Origin: Gammaproteobacteria bacterium
GTDB lineage: Bacteria > Pseudomonadota > Gammaproteobacteria > Steroidobacterales > Rariloculaceae
Length of the DNA: 64,000 bases
Direction: 5' to 3'
Assembly: GCA_022819855.1 (NCBI GenBank)
Contig: JAJEGN010000016.1
Coordinates: forward strand, 46,941-110,940
The position numbers were made by a program, and so were the translations under genes. Below, one piece after another: positions 8,113 to 16,734 of this stretch (position 1 is its first letter; the number at the start of each line of letters is the position of its first letter). The notes beneath the pieces are model-generated. The model ran no database searches, was not told the DNA's origin, and was given only the letters and a program-made list of their open reading frames with translations.

Positions 8113-9180
8113 ATGTCATCCGCATTCCGTTCACTGGCGGTCGTCGCCTGCAGCGGCGCATTGACGGGGTGCGGTCTGCCGTACTACCTGCAGGCCATCG
8201 GCGGCCAGCTCGAACTGCTGCGCAAGCGCGAACCGATCGAAGCGGTCATCGCGGATCCGAATCGCGATGCCGCCGTCCGGGCGACGCTGAGCAGCATCGC
8301 CGGGATGCGCGAGTTCGCCGTCAACACGCTGGGGCTGCCCGACAACGACAGCTACACGACTTACGTCGATCTGGATCGGAGCTACGTCGTATGGAACGTC
8401 GTCGCCGCCCGCGAGTTCTCCGTCGAGCCCGAGCAGTGGTGTTTCCCGGTCGCGGGCTGCGTGACGTACCGTGGTTTCTTCGAGCGCGAAGCCGCCGATC
8501 GCTATCGGCAAGGTCTTGAAGCGGAGGGATTCGATACCTGGACCGGAGGGGTTCGCGCCTACTCGACGCTTGGCTGGTTCGAGGACCCCGTGCTCAACAC
8601 GATGCTCGATCGGGACGAGGAGTACATCGCGAGCATGCTGTTCCACGAGCTTGCGCATCAGAAGCTCTACGTCGCGGACGACAGCGAGCTCAGCGAGGCC
8701 TTCGCGACGGCCGTGGAGGAGTACGGTGTGGCGCTGTGGCTCGGCGAGCGCGGCGCTGCTGACGTGCTTGAGCGCTACCGGCAGCGCGCCGAGCGGCAGG
8801 ACGCGTTCGGTCAGCTCGTCGGCGCCCAGCGGGCGCGCCTCAGGGAAATCTACTCAAGCCCGCTCCCGGCTGACGCAAAGCGTGCGGCCAAGGCCGAATC
8901 GTTCGAAGTCATGCAGAACGAGTATCAATCGCTCAGGGCGCGCTGGGATGGCGCGGACGACTACGATGCCTGGTTCGCACAGCCGTTGAACAACGCCGCT
9001 CTGGCCTCAGTGACGACCTATCGGCGCTGGTTGCCGGCGCTGCGATCGCAACTGCAGCGTGTCGGGCTCGAGGCGTTTTACCGGGAAATGGAAGCGGTCG
9101 CCGAACTGCCGGCGGACGAGCGGGAGCCGCTGCTCGAGAGTTGGCTCGAGTCAGTCTCGGCGGCGGTTCGTTCGCCTTAG
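8113..9180 (+). CDS. Predicted lipoprotein aminopeptidase (COG4324-type zinc metalloprotein)
   Basis: The 355-residue protein begins with a lipoprotein signal whose lipobox is LTGC (MSSAFRSLAVVACSGALTGCG), so it is probably an outer-membrane or periplasmic lipoprotein. Around residue 178 it has a gluzincin HELAHQ motif followed by an acidic ELSEAFATAVEEYG segment that could supply the third zinc ligand. This pattern and length match the family annotated as predicted aminopeptidase (PF10023-like). No substrate is known to me. Its 3' end overlaps the convergent NDUFA9-like gene by 30 bases. The 150-base gap upstream (7963-8112) shows no clear promoter. Confidence 0.8.
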   Translation: MSSAFRSLAVVACSGALTGCGLPYYLQAIGGQLELLRKREPIEAVIADPNRDAAVRATLSSIAGMREFAVNTLGLPDNDSYTTYVDLDRSYVVWNVVAAREFSVEPEQWCFPVAGCVTYRGFFEREAADRYRQGLEAEGFDTWTGGVRAYSTLGWFEDPVLNTMLDRDEEYIASMLFHELAHQKLYVADDSELSEAFATAVEEYGVALWLGERGAADVLERYRQRAERQDAFGQLVGAQRARLREIYSSPLPADAKRAAKAESFEVMQNEYQSLRARWDGADDYDAWFAQPLNNAALASVTTYRRWLPALRSQLQRVGLEAFYREMEAVAELPADEREPLLESWLESVSAAVRSP

Positions 9181-10125
9181 CAGCGACAGCCGGACGGGCT
9201 CCGGCTTGAGATAGTCGCGCACGATCTGCTGCATCGGTTGCGGAGTGATCCCGAGCTGCTTGAGCCCGTCGGTCGAGCACACATTCGCGACTGACATCGA
9301 GCGCAGGTTGTCCAGGGAAAACGGCTTGCCGGGAATGAGATAGTCGGCAACCGCGGCCTGCAGGCGGCCGAGTACGCCCGGCAGCGGCACGATCAGGCGC
9401 CTGATGCCCAGTTCCCTGCGCACGAAGTCGATGATCTCGCGCAGGGAGTAGATGTCCGGACCGCAAAGCTCGTAGGTCTTGCCGCAGGTATCGCTGTCGG
9501 CGAGCGCGGTTGCGAAGGCGAGCGCCACGTCGTCCACGTAGACCGGCGCAAACCGTGCTTCGAGCCGCGCGAGCGGCAGGACGGGCGTCAGGCGGAGGAG
9601 CCCGGCGAAACGGTTGATGAAGCTGTCCTCGCTGCCGAAGATCACGGAGGGCTGGAAGATCGTGTAGCGGATGTCGTCGCCGCAGAGCGTCTCGATGAGC
9701 TGTTCGGCCTGTCCCTTGGTTCTCAGGTAGTGGCTCGGCCCACGGTTGTGGTTCGCCTTGAGCGCGCTCATGTGGATCAGCCGGGTCACGCCGTTCTCCT
9801 GGCAGGCCCTGATGAGCTTCTCGACCAGGTCGACGTGCGCGGTCCTGAAGCCGCTGCCGTCGTGGCCGCGCTCGTTCAGTATGCCGACGAGGTTGATGGC
9901 GGCGTCACAGCCGTGCAGGAGCTCGTCGAGCGCCGACGGGTCGTGGATGTCGGCCTGGCGCAGATCGACGCCGGGCAGCACGAGCAGGCGGCGGCTGCGC
10001 GGCCGGTTCCGGGTGGGGATACGAACGGAATAGCCGCGCCGGACCAGAAGGCTGCTGAGCGACCGGCCGACGAAGCCGGTGCCGCCGAGGATGCAGACCA
10101 CAGGCGCTGTTCGCTTTGCTGCCAT
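9151..10125 (-). CDS. NAD(P)-binding atypical SDR, complex I NDUFA9-like family
   Basis: The 324-residue Rossmann protein begins VVCILGGTGFVGRSLSSLLVRRGYSVR, the GGTGFVG cofactor loop of atypical/extended SDRs. It continues with the AAINLVGIL, FRTAHVDLVEKLI, HMSALKA and SVIFGSEDSFINRFAGLL segments that recur in bacterial proteins named for mitochondrial NDUFA9. The catalytic YxxxK appears as YLRTKGQAE. No complex I genes are in the window, so an oxidoreductase or NAD(P)-sensor role is equally possible. Downstream strand context is convergent overlap with the lipoprotein peptidase. Upstream lies a Do-type protease in the same direction, 54 bases away. Confidence 0.85.
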   Translation of the reverse strand: MAAKRTAPVVCILGGTGFVGRSLSSLLVRRGYSVRIPTRNRPRSRRLLVLPGVDLRQADIHDPSALDELLHGCDAAINLVGILNERGHDGSGFRTAHVDLVEKLIRACQENGVTRLIHMSALKANHNRGPSHYLRTKGQAEQLIETLCGDDIRYTIFQPSVIFGSEDSFINRFAGLLRLTPVLPLARLEARFAPVYVDDVALAFATALADSDTCGKTYELCGPDIYSLREIIDFVRRELGIRRLIVPLPGVLGRLQAAVADYLIPGKPFSLDNLRSMSVANVCSTDGLKQLGITPQPMQQIVRDYLKPEPVRLSLLRRTNRRRD

Positions 10126-10159
10126 CGAATCGTCGTTGCCGCGCCGCGCGGGCGCGCGG

Positions 10160-10165
10160 ATTATA
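10160..10165 (-). promoter_or_regulatory. Candidate -10 element (TATAAT on minus strand) for the NDUFA9-like gene
   Basis: On the minus strand a consensus TATAAT is followed by a GC-only palindromic stretch (CCGCGCGCCCGCGCGG), 35 bases before the ATG. A -35 match is poor. It belongs to the recurring TATAAT plus GC-rich discriminator pattern seen in this window. Confidence 0.35.
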
Positions 10166-10179
10166 CCGTCGCGATACCG

Positions 10180-11565
10180 TCAGCGGACCGGGATCAGCAT
10201 GTCGCGATCGTCACGCTCGATTTCCAGAACGAGCGATCGCGCATCGCCCGTGAGCTGCAGTGCCTCGTCGATGTCGCGCACGCGTTCACGGTTGATGTGC
10301 GTGATCACGTCACCGACTCTGAGGCCCGCCGCGAAAGCCGGCGAGCGGGGGTCGACCCCCGTCAGCAACAGGCCGTCCCCGCCGTCGGCCGCCTCTTCCA
10401 AAACCAGTTCGATGCCGTCGAGGACGGGCTCGCGTTCGAGCGGTGCGGGCGGCGAGCGCGTGAAGGCCGGCTCGACCGGCGTCAGTACCGCCGTGATCGT
10501 TTCCTCTCGTCCGTCGCGGACGAAGCCGACGCGGACCGTTTCGCCCGGCAGGACCAGGCCGATCATGTTGCGCAACGCGCGCGAGTCGCGGACGGACTCT
10601 CCGTTCACGCTGACGATGACATCGTGGATCTCGATGCCCGCTTCCTCCGCAGCGTAGCCCGGCGAGACGCCCGTGACGAGCGCGCCGGAGGTGTCCGGCA
10701 GTCCGTAGAATTCGGCAAGTTCGGCGGAGAGCGATGAGATGTTGACGCCGAGCAGGCCGCGGTTCACCTGCCCGTACGCGATGAGTTGCTCCATGACGCC
10801 GCGCGCCATGTTGGCCGGTATCGCGAAACCGATGCCGATGTTGCCTCCGGTGCGCGACACGATTGCGGAGTTGACGCCGACGAGTTCGCCGTTGAGGTTC
10901 ACGAGCGCGCCGCCGGAGTTGCCGGGGTTGATCGAGGCATCCGTCTGGATGAAGTCCTCATAGGAGTTGATGTCGGGGTTGACGCCGGAGCGGCCGAGGC
11001 CGCTGACGATCCCGGACGTCACGGTATGAGAGAAGCCGAACGGGTTGCCGATCGCGACGACGAAATCGCCGACGCTCAGATCGCTCGAGTCGGCGAACGG
11101 CATTTCAGCGAGCGAATCGGCTTCGACCTGGAGCACGGCGAGGTCCGAGAGGGCATCGGAGCCGATCACCAGCGCCTGCATGCCACGGCTGTCCAGGAGC
11201 GTGACCGTGATCTCCGCGGCATTCTCGATGACGTGGTGGTTCGTGAGGATATAGCCGCGCCCGGCGTCGACGATCACGCCTGAACCGGCGCTGCGGAAGT
11301 CTCGGCGGTTTTCGCGCGGGCCGCCGAAAAACCGCCTGAAGAGCGGATCGTCGGAGAGCGGGTTGTCGATCTCGACTCGTCCGCGAACGGAAATGTTGAC
11401 GACCGCAGGCGACGTGCGCTCGATCATCGGCGCGAGGCTGGGCAACGGCGTCGGTGCCGGCTGCTGGGCGAGAGAGGCCGGGATGGCCGTCAGGAGGACC
11501 AGTATCAGCGCCGGCCGTAGTGCGGCGACGGGTATCGCCCGGGCTTTTCCTGCCTGATCGATCAT
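10180..11565 (-). CDS. Do-type periplasmic serine endoprotease (DegP/MucD-like)
   Basis: This 461-residue trypsin-fold protease/chaperone acts in periplasmic quality control. It has a signal peptide (ALRPALILVLLTAIPASLAQ) and the catalytic triad in LTNHHVIENA (His), SDLAVLQV (Asp) and GNSGGALVN (Ser). Two PDZ domains follow, starting near GLLGVNISSLSAELAEF and GIELVLEE. Two PDZ domains separate it from the single-PDZ DegS-type gene at 57.9 kb. I chose the ATG at 11565 because AGGG lies seven bases upstream. An ATG at 11580 is in frame but has no Shine-Dalgarno. A 7-bp hairpin (CGCCCAC/GTGGGCG, 11585-11604) lies in the leader. The gene diverges from nrdJ. Confidence 0.93.
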   Translation of the reverse strand: MIDQAGKARAIPVAALRPALILVLLTAIPASLAQQPAPTPLPSLAPMIERTSPAVVNISVRGRVEIDNPLSDDPLFRRFFGGPRENRRDFRSAGSGVIVDAGRGYILTNHHVIENAAEITVTLLDSRGMQALVIGSDALSDLAVLQVEADSLAEMPFADSSDLSVGDFVVAIGNPFGFSHTVTSGIVSGLGRSGVNPDINSYEDFIQTDASINPGNSGGALVNLNGELVGVNSAIVSRTGGNIGIGFAIPANMARGVMEQLIAYGQVNRGLLGVNISSLSAELAEFYGLPDTSGALVTGVSPGYAAEEAGIEIHDVIVSVNGESVRDSRALRNMIGLVLPGETVRVGFVRDGREETITAVLTPVEPAFTRSPPAPLEREPVLDGIELVLEEAADGGDGLLLTGVDPRSPAFAAGLRVGDVITHINRERVRDIDEALQLTGDARSLVLEIERDDRDMLIPVR

Positions 11566-11803
11566 CTTCGTACCCTGCATGGTGCGCCCACGAGTCCGTG
11601 GGCGTAGAGGCTTATTGTAGACGGTATGCGGCATTGCAAGGCGGCCGGGCAGCTCGCGCGCGGCGGAAACCGCCGGAGGGGCCGCAGGAATGCTCGGCGC
11701 CCAACCGTTTTCGGATCCCGCGAGCGCCTCGCGCAATGGGCAAAAAGCGCACGGGTCAGAGAACTTCCTGTGCGTTTCCTCGGGATAGTCTGGGGAAAAC
11801 GCG

Positions 11804-11819
11804 ATACTACATGTTGTGT
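11804..11819 (+). promoter_or_regulatory. NrdR-box-like site 1 upstream of nrdJ
   Basis: The 16-mer ATACTACATGTTGTGT matches the NrdR consensus acaCwAtATaTwGtgt at 13 of 16 positions by hand count. NrdR is the ATP/dATP-sensing repressor of ribonucleotide reductase genes. It shares the core ATGTTGTGT with site 2, exactly 160 bp away. Confidence 0.55.
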
Positions 11820-11924
11820 TTCCGCCGACACCTCAAGATATTCGCTACGCTCCGGAAATTTTTTCGAGACGCTTGGAGGAAAGCATTATAAACATCTGAT
11901 AAATATACAAATATGAATATCGTT

Positions 11925-11952
11925 TGACAGGATGCTCCGGGCGTCCTAACCT
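11925..11952 (+). promoter_or_regulatory. Candidate nrdJ promoter with AT-rich UP-like element
   Basis: A perfect -35 hexamer TTGACA (11925-11930) is followed after 16 bp by TAACCT as -10. Immediately upstream lies the most AT-rich stretch of this part of the window (about 11885-11923, with runs such as TAAATATACAAATATG), which would suit an UP element. The predicted start near 11959 places NrdR-like site 2 directly downstream. Confidence 0.55.
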
Positions 11953-11963
11953 ACAGTGCCAGG

Positions 11964-11979
11964 GCACAAGATGTTGTGT
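11964..11979 (+). promoter_or_regulatory. NrdR-box-like site 2 at the nrdJ transcription start
   Basis: The 16-mer GCACAAGATGTTGTGT matches the NrdR consensus at 13 of 16 positions and is visibly dyad-symmetric (ACAA..TTGT). Its position just after the predicted start site fits repression by blocking RNA polymerase. Confidence 0.6.
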
Positions 11980-12147
11980 CGGCAGCGTGTCGGCCCTGGA
12001 TGCAGATCGTGTGCCCGTGTCGCCAGTCCGACAGGGGGATTCTCACAAATACAGGCAGCCGCGCCGTTCGGAACCGTTGGTCAATCCGGAGTGGAAACAC
12101 ATCGCATCGTCAGCGTTTCGATTCGGCATTGAGGTTCGATTGAGGCC

Positions 12148-14295
12148 ATGAGCATAGCTTTGGAACTCGACGGCGCCAGGCTAGCGGACATACCGCTGCA
12201 GGCCGCGTCGCTCGACATCTGGGATACCAAATACCGACTCAAGACACGGAGCGGCGAGCCGGTGGACCAGTCGATGGATTCGACCTGGGAGCGCGTGGCG
12301 ACGGCGCTCGCCGAGGTCGAGGACGAGGACAGGAAAGCGCACTGGTACGAGCGTTTCCTATGGGCGTTGCGGCAGGGCGCGATCCCGGCCGGCCGGATCA
12401 TGTCGAACGCGGGCGCGGGCCTCCACAAACCCGCGACGTCGACGATCAACTGCACGGTCTCCGGCACCATCAACGACTCGATGCACGACATTCTCGACAA
12501 GGTCCACGAAGCCGGGCTCACGCTCAAGGCCGGCTGCGGCATCGGTTACGAATTCTCGACGCTGCGCCCGCGCGGGGCGTACGTCTCCGGCGCCGGGGCG
12601 CACACCTCAGGTCCCCTGTCGTTCATGGACATCTACGACAAGATGTGTTTCACCGTGTCGTCGGCCGGCGGGCGCCGGGGCGCGCAGATGGGAACGTTCG
12701 ATGTCGGCCATCCCGATGCCATGGACTTCATTCGCGCCAAGCGCGAGAACGGCCGCCTGAGGCAGTTCAACCTGTCATTGCTCATTACCGATGAGTTCAT
12801 GCAGGCCGTCAGGGAAGATCGACCCTGGCAACTCGCATTTCCCGTGACGCGCCGCGAAGTCGAGGAAGACGAGCTCGATCTCGACGATTCGGAGCAGATC
12901 GTCTGGCGCGAATGGCCGATCGATGCCGACTACGTCACGAACGGCCGCGGTCTCGTCGCCGCCAGGGTGTATCGCACGGTGCCGGCGCGGCGGATGTGGG
13001 ACGTCATCATGTCGTCGACCTACGATTTCGCCGAACCCGGCTTCGTGCTCATCGATCGCGTCAACGAGATGAACAACAACTGGTGGTGCGAGAACATTCG
13101 CGCGACCAATCCCTGCGGCGAACAGCCGCTGCCGGCTTACGGGGCCTGCCTGCTCGGTTCGATCAATCTCACCAAGTTCGTGCACGAGCCGTTTACGGAC
13201 CGGGCGCGTTTCGACTGGGATCTGTACCGCGAGGTCGTGAAGATCTTCACGCGGATGCTCGACAACGTCGTTGAGGTCAACGGCCTGCCCCTGGAAACGC
13301 AGCGCGAGGAGATTCTGCGCAAGCGGCGCCACGGCATGGGCTTCCTCGGCCTCGGTTCGACCGTGACGCTGCTCGGCATGCGTTACGGCTCCGCGGATTC
13401 GGTGGCGTTCACGGAGAAGGTGGCGCGCGAGCTGGCGCTGGCCGGCTGGGAGACGGGCCTCGAGCTTGCGAAAGAAAAGGGCGCCGCGCCGATTCTGCTC
13501 GAAGACTTCGAGGTCACCGAGGACATGTTGCGGCGCAGGCCGGAAATGGCCGCCGACGGCTGGAATGTCGGCGACCGCATACCGGGACGCGTCCTGCACG
13601 CGCGCTACAGCCGCTACATGCAGCGCGTGGCAGAGAGTGCTCCGGAACTCGTGGCGCAGCTCGAGAAGACGGGCGCGCGGTTCACGCATCACAGCTCGAT
13701 CGCCCCGACCGGCACGATATCCCTGTCGCTCGGCAACAATGCGAGCAACGGCATCGAGCCTTCGTTCGCGCACCACTATTTTCGCAACGTGATTCGCGAG
13801 GGCAGGAAGACCAAGGAGAAGATCGACGTCTTCTCGTTCGAGCTGCTTGCGTACCGGGATCTGGTCAATCCGAAGGCACTGCCGGGGTCGAGCGAGGCGG
13901 GCGAACGCCTGCCCGACTATTTCGTGAGTTCCGAGGATGTCCTGCCGAAGGAGCACGTGGACATCCAGGCGGCGGCCCAGAAGTGGATCGATTCGTCGAT
14001 ATCCAAGACCGCCAATGTGCCGACCGACTACGCCTACGACGAGTTCAAGGATATCTACCTGTACGCCCATGAACAGGGGCTCAAGGGTTGCACGACCTTC
14101 CGGTTCAACCCCGAAGCGTTCCAGGGCGTGCTGGTCAAGGAGAAGGATCTGAAGGCCACGACCTACCGGTTCACGCTGGAGGACGGTTCGGTCGTCGAGG
14201 CGAAAGGCGACGAGGAAGTCGAATACGACGGCGAGATCCACACGGCCGCGAATCTCTTCGATGCACTCAAGGAAGGCTACTACGGCAAGTTTTGA
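12148..14295 (+). CDS. nrdJ: Adenosylcobalamin-dependent (class II) ribonucleoside-diphosphate reductase, large part
   Basis: The 715-residue protein is the catalytic part of an oxygen-independent class II ribonucleotide reductase that makes deoxynucleotides with a B12-derived thiyl radical. Visible motifs include RIMSNAGAG, STINCTVSGT, LKAGCGIGYEFSTLRPRG, the active-site NPCGEQPLPAYGACLLGSINL, and APTGTISLSLGNNASNGIEPSF. The protein stops at GYYGKF, before the C-terminal redox cysteines. Those are carried by the next ORF 39 bases downstream, so the enzyme is split as in the NrdJa/NrdJb arrangement of Pseudomonas. The cell therefore needs cobalamin for this pathway. Control by NrdR is inferred from two upstream sites. 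Confidence 0.96.
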   Translation: MSIALELDGARLADIPLQAASLDIWDTKYRLKTRSGEPVDQSMDSTWERVATALAEVEDEDRKAHWYERFLWALRQGAIPAGRIMSNAGAGLHKPATSTINCTVSGTINDSMHDILDKVHEAGLTLKAGCGIGYEFSTLRPRGAYVSGAGAHTSGPLSFMDIYDKMCFTVSSAGGRRGAQMGTFDVGHPDAMDFIRAKRENGRLRQFNLSLLITDEFMQAVREDRPWQLAFPVTRREVEEDELDLDDSEQIVWREWPIDADYVTNGRGLVAARVYRTVPARRMWDVIMSSTYDFAEPGFVLIDRVNEMNNNWWCENIRATNPCGEQPLPAYGACLLGSINLTKFVHEPFTDRARFDWDLYREVVKIFTRMLDNVVEVNGLPLETQREEILRKRRHGMGFLGLGSTVTLLGMRYGSADSVAFTEKVARELALAGWETGLELAKEKGAAPILLEDFEVTEDMLRRRPEMAADGWNVGDRIPGRVLHARYSRYMQRVAESAPELVAQLEKTGARFTHHSSIAPTGTISLSLGNNASNGIEPSFAHHYFRNVIREGRKTKEKIDVFSFELLAYRDLVNPKALPGSSEAGERLPDYFVSSEDVLPKEHVDIQAAAQKWIDSSISKTANVPTDYAYDEFKDIYLYAHEQGLKGCTTFRFNPEAFQGVLVKEKDLKATTYRFTLEDGSVVEAKGDEEVEYDGEIHTAANLFDALKEGYYGKF

Positions 14296-14334
14296 GCAGG
14301 CAGCCGGGGTGGGCTGCCGATACGGGTACGGCAA

Positions 14335-15057
14335 ATGGGGAACATCAGGATAGACGGCAGGATCGTTGAGTACGCGGTCGCGCAGGACGACGCGGAGGCG
14401 AGCGCCGCCGCCGAGCCGCCGCCGAAGGAGGAGTCGAAAGCCGACTCGAAAGACAAGCCCAAGGTCATCCGGATGCACGAGAAGCTCGAGCGTCCGGAGA
14501 TGCTCATCGGGTCCACGTACAAGGTCAAGACACCGGTGTCCGATCACGCCATGTACGTCACGATCAACGACATCGTCCTGAACGAGGGGACCGAACACGA
14601 GAAACGCCGCCCGTTCGAGATCTTCATCAACTCGAAGAACCTCGATCATTACCAGTGGATCGTGGCGCTCACCCGCATCATGTCGGCCGTCTTCCGCAAG
14701 GGCGGTGACGTGGCCTTTCTCGTGGACGAGCTCAAGGCCGTGTTCGACCCGCGCGGCGGCTACTTCCAGCCGGGCGGCATGTACATGCCGTCGATCATCG
14801 CCGAGCTCGGCCACATCGTCGAGAGGCACCTGAGGAGCATCGGGCTGCTCAACCCGGTCGGGCCGAGCGAGGAACAGCAGAAGTTCATCGACGAAAAGCG
14901 TGCGGAGTTCGAGGCGCGCAACAGTCAGCGCGACGCTTTCGCGGAGAGCAGCTATCCCAATGGCGCGCAGTTGTGCGGAAAGTGCAGCGTCGTTGCCGCC
15001 GTCATGCTGGACGGCTGTCTGACTTGTCTGAATTGCGGTTATTCGAAGTGCGGTTGA
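14335..15057 (+). CDS. nrdJb: Class II ribonucleotide reductase C-terminal subunit (NrdJb), TSCPD and redox-cysteine part
   Basis: The 240-residue protein has a charged, Lys/Glu/Asp-rich N-terminal linker (residues 20-55) and a TSCPD-like domain (PFEIFINSKNLDHYQWIVALTRIMSAVFR). The cysteine-rich tail contains LCGKCS and CLTCLNCGYSKCG. In single-chain class II enzymes these are the C-terminal parts, and the tail cysteines re-reduce the active site. It is transcribed with nrdJ and followed by a strong terminator, so the two halves form a closed two-gene operon. Split enzymes of this kind are known from pseudomonads. Confidence 0.9.
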   Translation: MGNIRIDGRIVEYAVAQDDAEASAAAEPPPKEESKADSKDKPKVIRMHEKLERPEMLIGSTYKVKTPVSDHAMYVTINDIVLNEGTEHEKRRPFEIFINSKNLDHYQWIVALTRIMSAVFRKGGDVAFLVDELKAVFDPRGGYFQPGGMYMPSIIAELGHIVERHLRSIGLLNPVGPSEEQQKFIDEKRAEFEARNSQRDAFAESSYPNGAQLCGKCSVVAAVMLDGCLTCLNCGYSKCG

Positions 15058-15108
15058 CTGCCCGCGGTGGGCGGGCAGCGCAGCGGAGCCTGATATCGAT
15101 CCGCAATT

Positions 15109-15148
15109 GGTCCGCTTCCCGTGCAGGCTCGGGAGGCGGGCCTTTTTT
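15109..15148 (+). terminator. Rho-independent terminator of the nrdJ operon
   Basis: A 13-bp stem with two G-U pairs (GGTCCGCTTCCCG / CGGGAGGCGGGCC) and an 8-base loop is followed by TTTTTT. A smaller hairpin (CTGCCCGC/GCGGGCAG) lies just before it, at about 15058-15078. Confidence 0.85.
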
Positions 15149-15225
15149 CGTAGCCTGAGTCCTCCGCCGCACCAAGCGGTAAACTGCGCAGCAATGTGCA
15201 GGTCGACCGCCGAACCGAGCGTTTC

Positions 15226-16668
15226 GTGACACTGGCCATCCCCAATTTCAACGGTTTGCGCGTCCTGGTCGCGGGCGATGCGATGCTCGACGAGTACTGG
15301 TTCGGCGAAGCGAGCCGGATATCGCCCGAGGCTCCGGTGCCGGTCGTGCGGACGGGTTCGTCCGAGCACAGGCCGGGCGGCGCCGCGAACGTCGCGCTCA
15401 ACGCCGCGGCGCTCGGCGCTTCGGTCCGGCTCGTCGCGGCCGTCGGCCGTGACGAGCGCGGCGACGCCCTTGAGCGCGCACTCGAAACTGCCGGGGTCCT
15501 GTGCGACTTCGTGCATTCCCCGGGGCTGCCGACGATACACAAGCTGCGCGTGCTGGCGCGCAATCAGCAGCTCATGCGGCTCGATGCCGAGCAGCCGCTC
15601 GACGCCTGCGGCGACGAGATCGTCAAACGCGTCGCGGCCGCGCTCCCGACCACCGACATCGTGCTGCTGTCGGACTACGGCAAGGGCAGCCTGAGCCGTG
15701 TCGAAGCGCTGATCGAGGCCTGTCGAGCCGCGAACGTCCGTGTCCTCGTCGACCCGAAGGGCCGCGATTTCAGCCGCTACAGCCGCGCCAATGTGTTGAC
15801 GCCGAACGAGGCGGAGTTCGCGGCCGTCGCCGGCGCGTGGCAGCGGGAAGACGAGTTTCCGGGCAAGGCCGAACGCCTGCGCGCCGAACTTGGGCTCGAC
15901 CTGCTGCTCGTGACCCGCGGGCCGGCCGGCATGGCGCTGGTTTCAGGCGGTGCGCCGCCCGTCACGCTTGCTGCGCAAGCCCGCGAAGTGTTCGATGTCA
16001 CCGGCGCCGGCGACACCGTGCTCGCCCTGCTCGGCGCTTCGCTCGCTTCGGGCGTATCGCCGGCCGATGCGGCCGCGCTCGCCAATCTCGGCGCCGGGAT
16101 CGTGGTCGGCAAGATCGGCGTCGCGACGGTCAGCCGGGCCGAGCTCAGCCTCGCCCTGCACCGCCGCGGCAGCGGCGGGCGCGGGCTCGTCGAGCTCGAC
16201 GAACTCGCGGCGATCGTGGCTGACGCCAGGGCGCGCGGCGAGCGCATCGTAATGACCAACGGCTGTTTCGACATCCTCCATGCGGGCCATGTGAGTTACC
16301 TGGAGGAAGCGAAAACGCTCGGCGATCGGCTGATCGTCGCGGTCAATGACGATGAGTCGGTCACACGCCTCAAGGGCGCGCCCAGGCCCATCACGCCGCT
16401 TGCCGATCGCATGGCGGTCCTGGCCGGGCTTGCCGCCGTCGACTGGGTCGTGCCGTTCGCCGAAGACACGCCCGCCGGCGTCGTCGAGCGGCTCCTGCCG
16501 GACGTCCTCGTCAAGGGCGGCGACTGGCGGCCGGAGGACATCGTCGGCAGCGAGACCGTTCTCGCTCACGGCGGCGAAGTGCGTTCGCTCGGCTTCAGGC
16601 CGGGCCGCTCGACGAGCGAGTTGATCCGCGCGATACGCGAACTGCCGGATCGGGAGCCGGCGCCGTAG
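15226..16668 (+). CDS. hldE: Bifunctional heptose 7-phosphate kinase / heptose 1-phosphate adenylyltransferase
   Basis: HldE catalyses two cytoplasmic steps to ADP-heptose for LPS core synthesis. The N-terminal ribokinase-type kinase shows VLVAGDAMLDEYWFG, GGAANVALNAAALGA and DVTGAGDTVLALLG (the GAGD anion hole). The C-terminal cytidylyltransferase-like half begins near residue 340 with MTNGCFDILHAGHVSYLEEAK. I prefer the GTG at 15226 over the tracked GTG at 15196, because translation from it (MTLAIPNFNGLRV) aligns with E. coli MKVTLPEFERAGV. Length of 480 residues is normal. A possible GmhA sits at 63.1 kb. Confidence 0.95.
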   Translation: MTLAIPNFNGLRVLVAGDAMLDEYWFGEASRISPEAPVPVVRTGSSEHRPGGAANVALNAAALGASVRLVAAVGRDERGDALERALETAGVLCDFVHSPGLPTIHKLRVLARNQQLMRLDAEQPLDACGDEIVKRVAAALPTTDIVLLSDYGKGSLSRVEALIEACRAANVRVLVDPKGRDFSRYSRANVLTPNEAEFAAVAGAWQREDEFPGKAERLRAELGLDLLLVTRGPAGMALVSGGAPPVTLAAQAREVFDVTGAGDTVLALLGASLASGVSPADAAALANLGAGIVVGKIGVATVSRAELSLALHRRGSGGRGLVELDELAAIVADARARGERIVMTNGCFDILHAGHVSYLEEAKTLGDRLIVAVNDDESVTRLKGAPRPITPLADRMAVLAGLAAVDWVVPFAEDTPAGVVERLLPDVLVKGGDWRPEDIVGSETVLAHGGEVRSLGFRPGRSTSELIRAIRELPDREPAP

Positions 16669-16734
16669 AGTTTCAAGGCTGCAGGCGTGCTCCCATGTAC
16701 TCCACGCCGTTCTGTCGGGCTTCCGGGCGCCCGC

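Noticed and set aside
11454-11916. Several short plus-strand ORFs upstream of nrdJ
   Set aside because: They run through the mucD start and the AT-rich promoter region. The regulatory interpretation explains the sequence better.
12775-15540. 921-residue minus-strand ORF
   Set aside because: It is antisense to nrdJ, nrdJb and hldE, with Arg/His/Val/Asp-rich composition typical of shadows in high-GC DNA. The plus-strand proteins are unmistakable.
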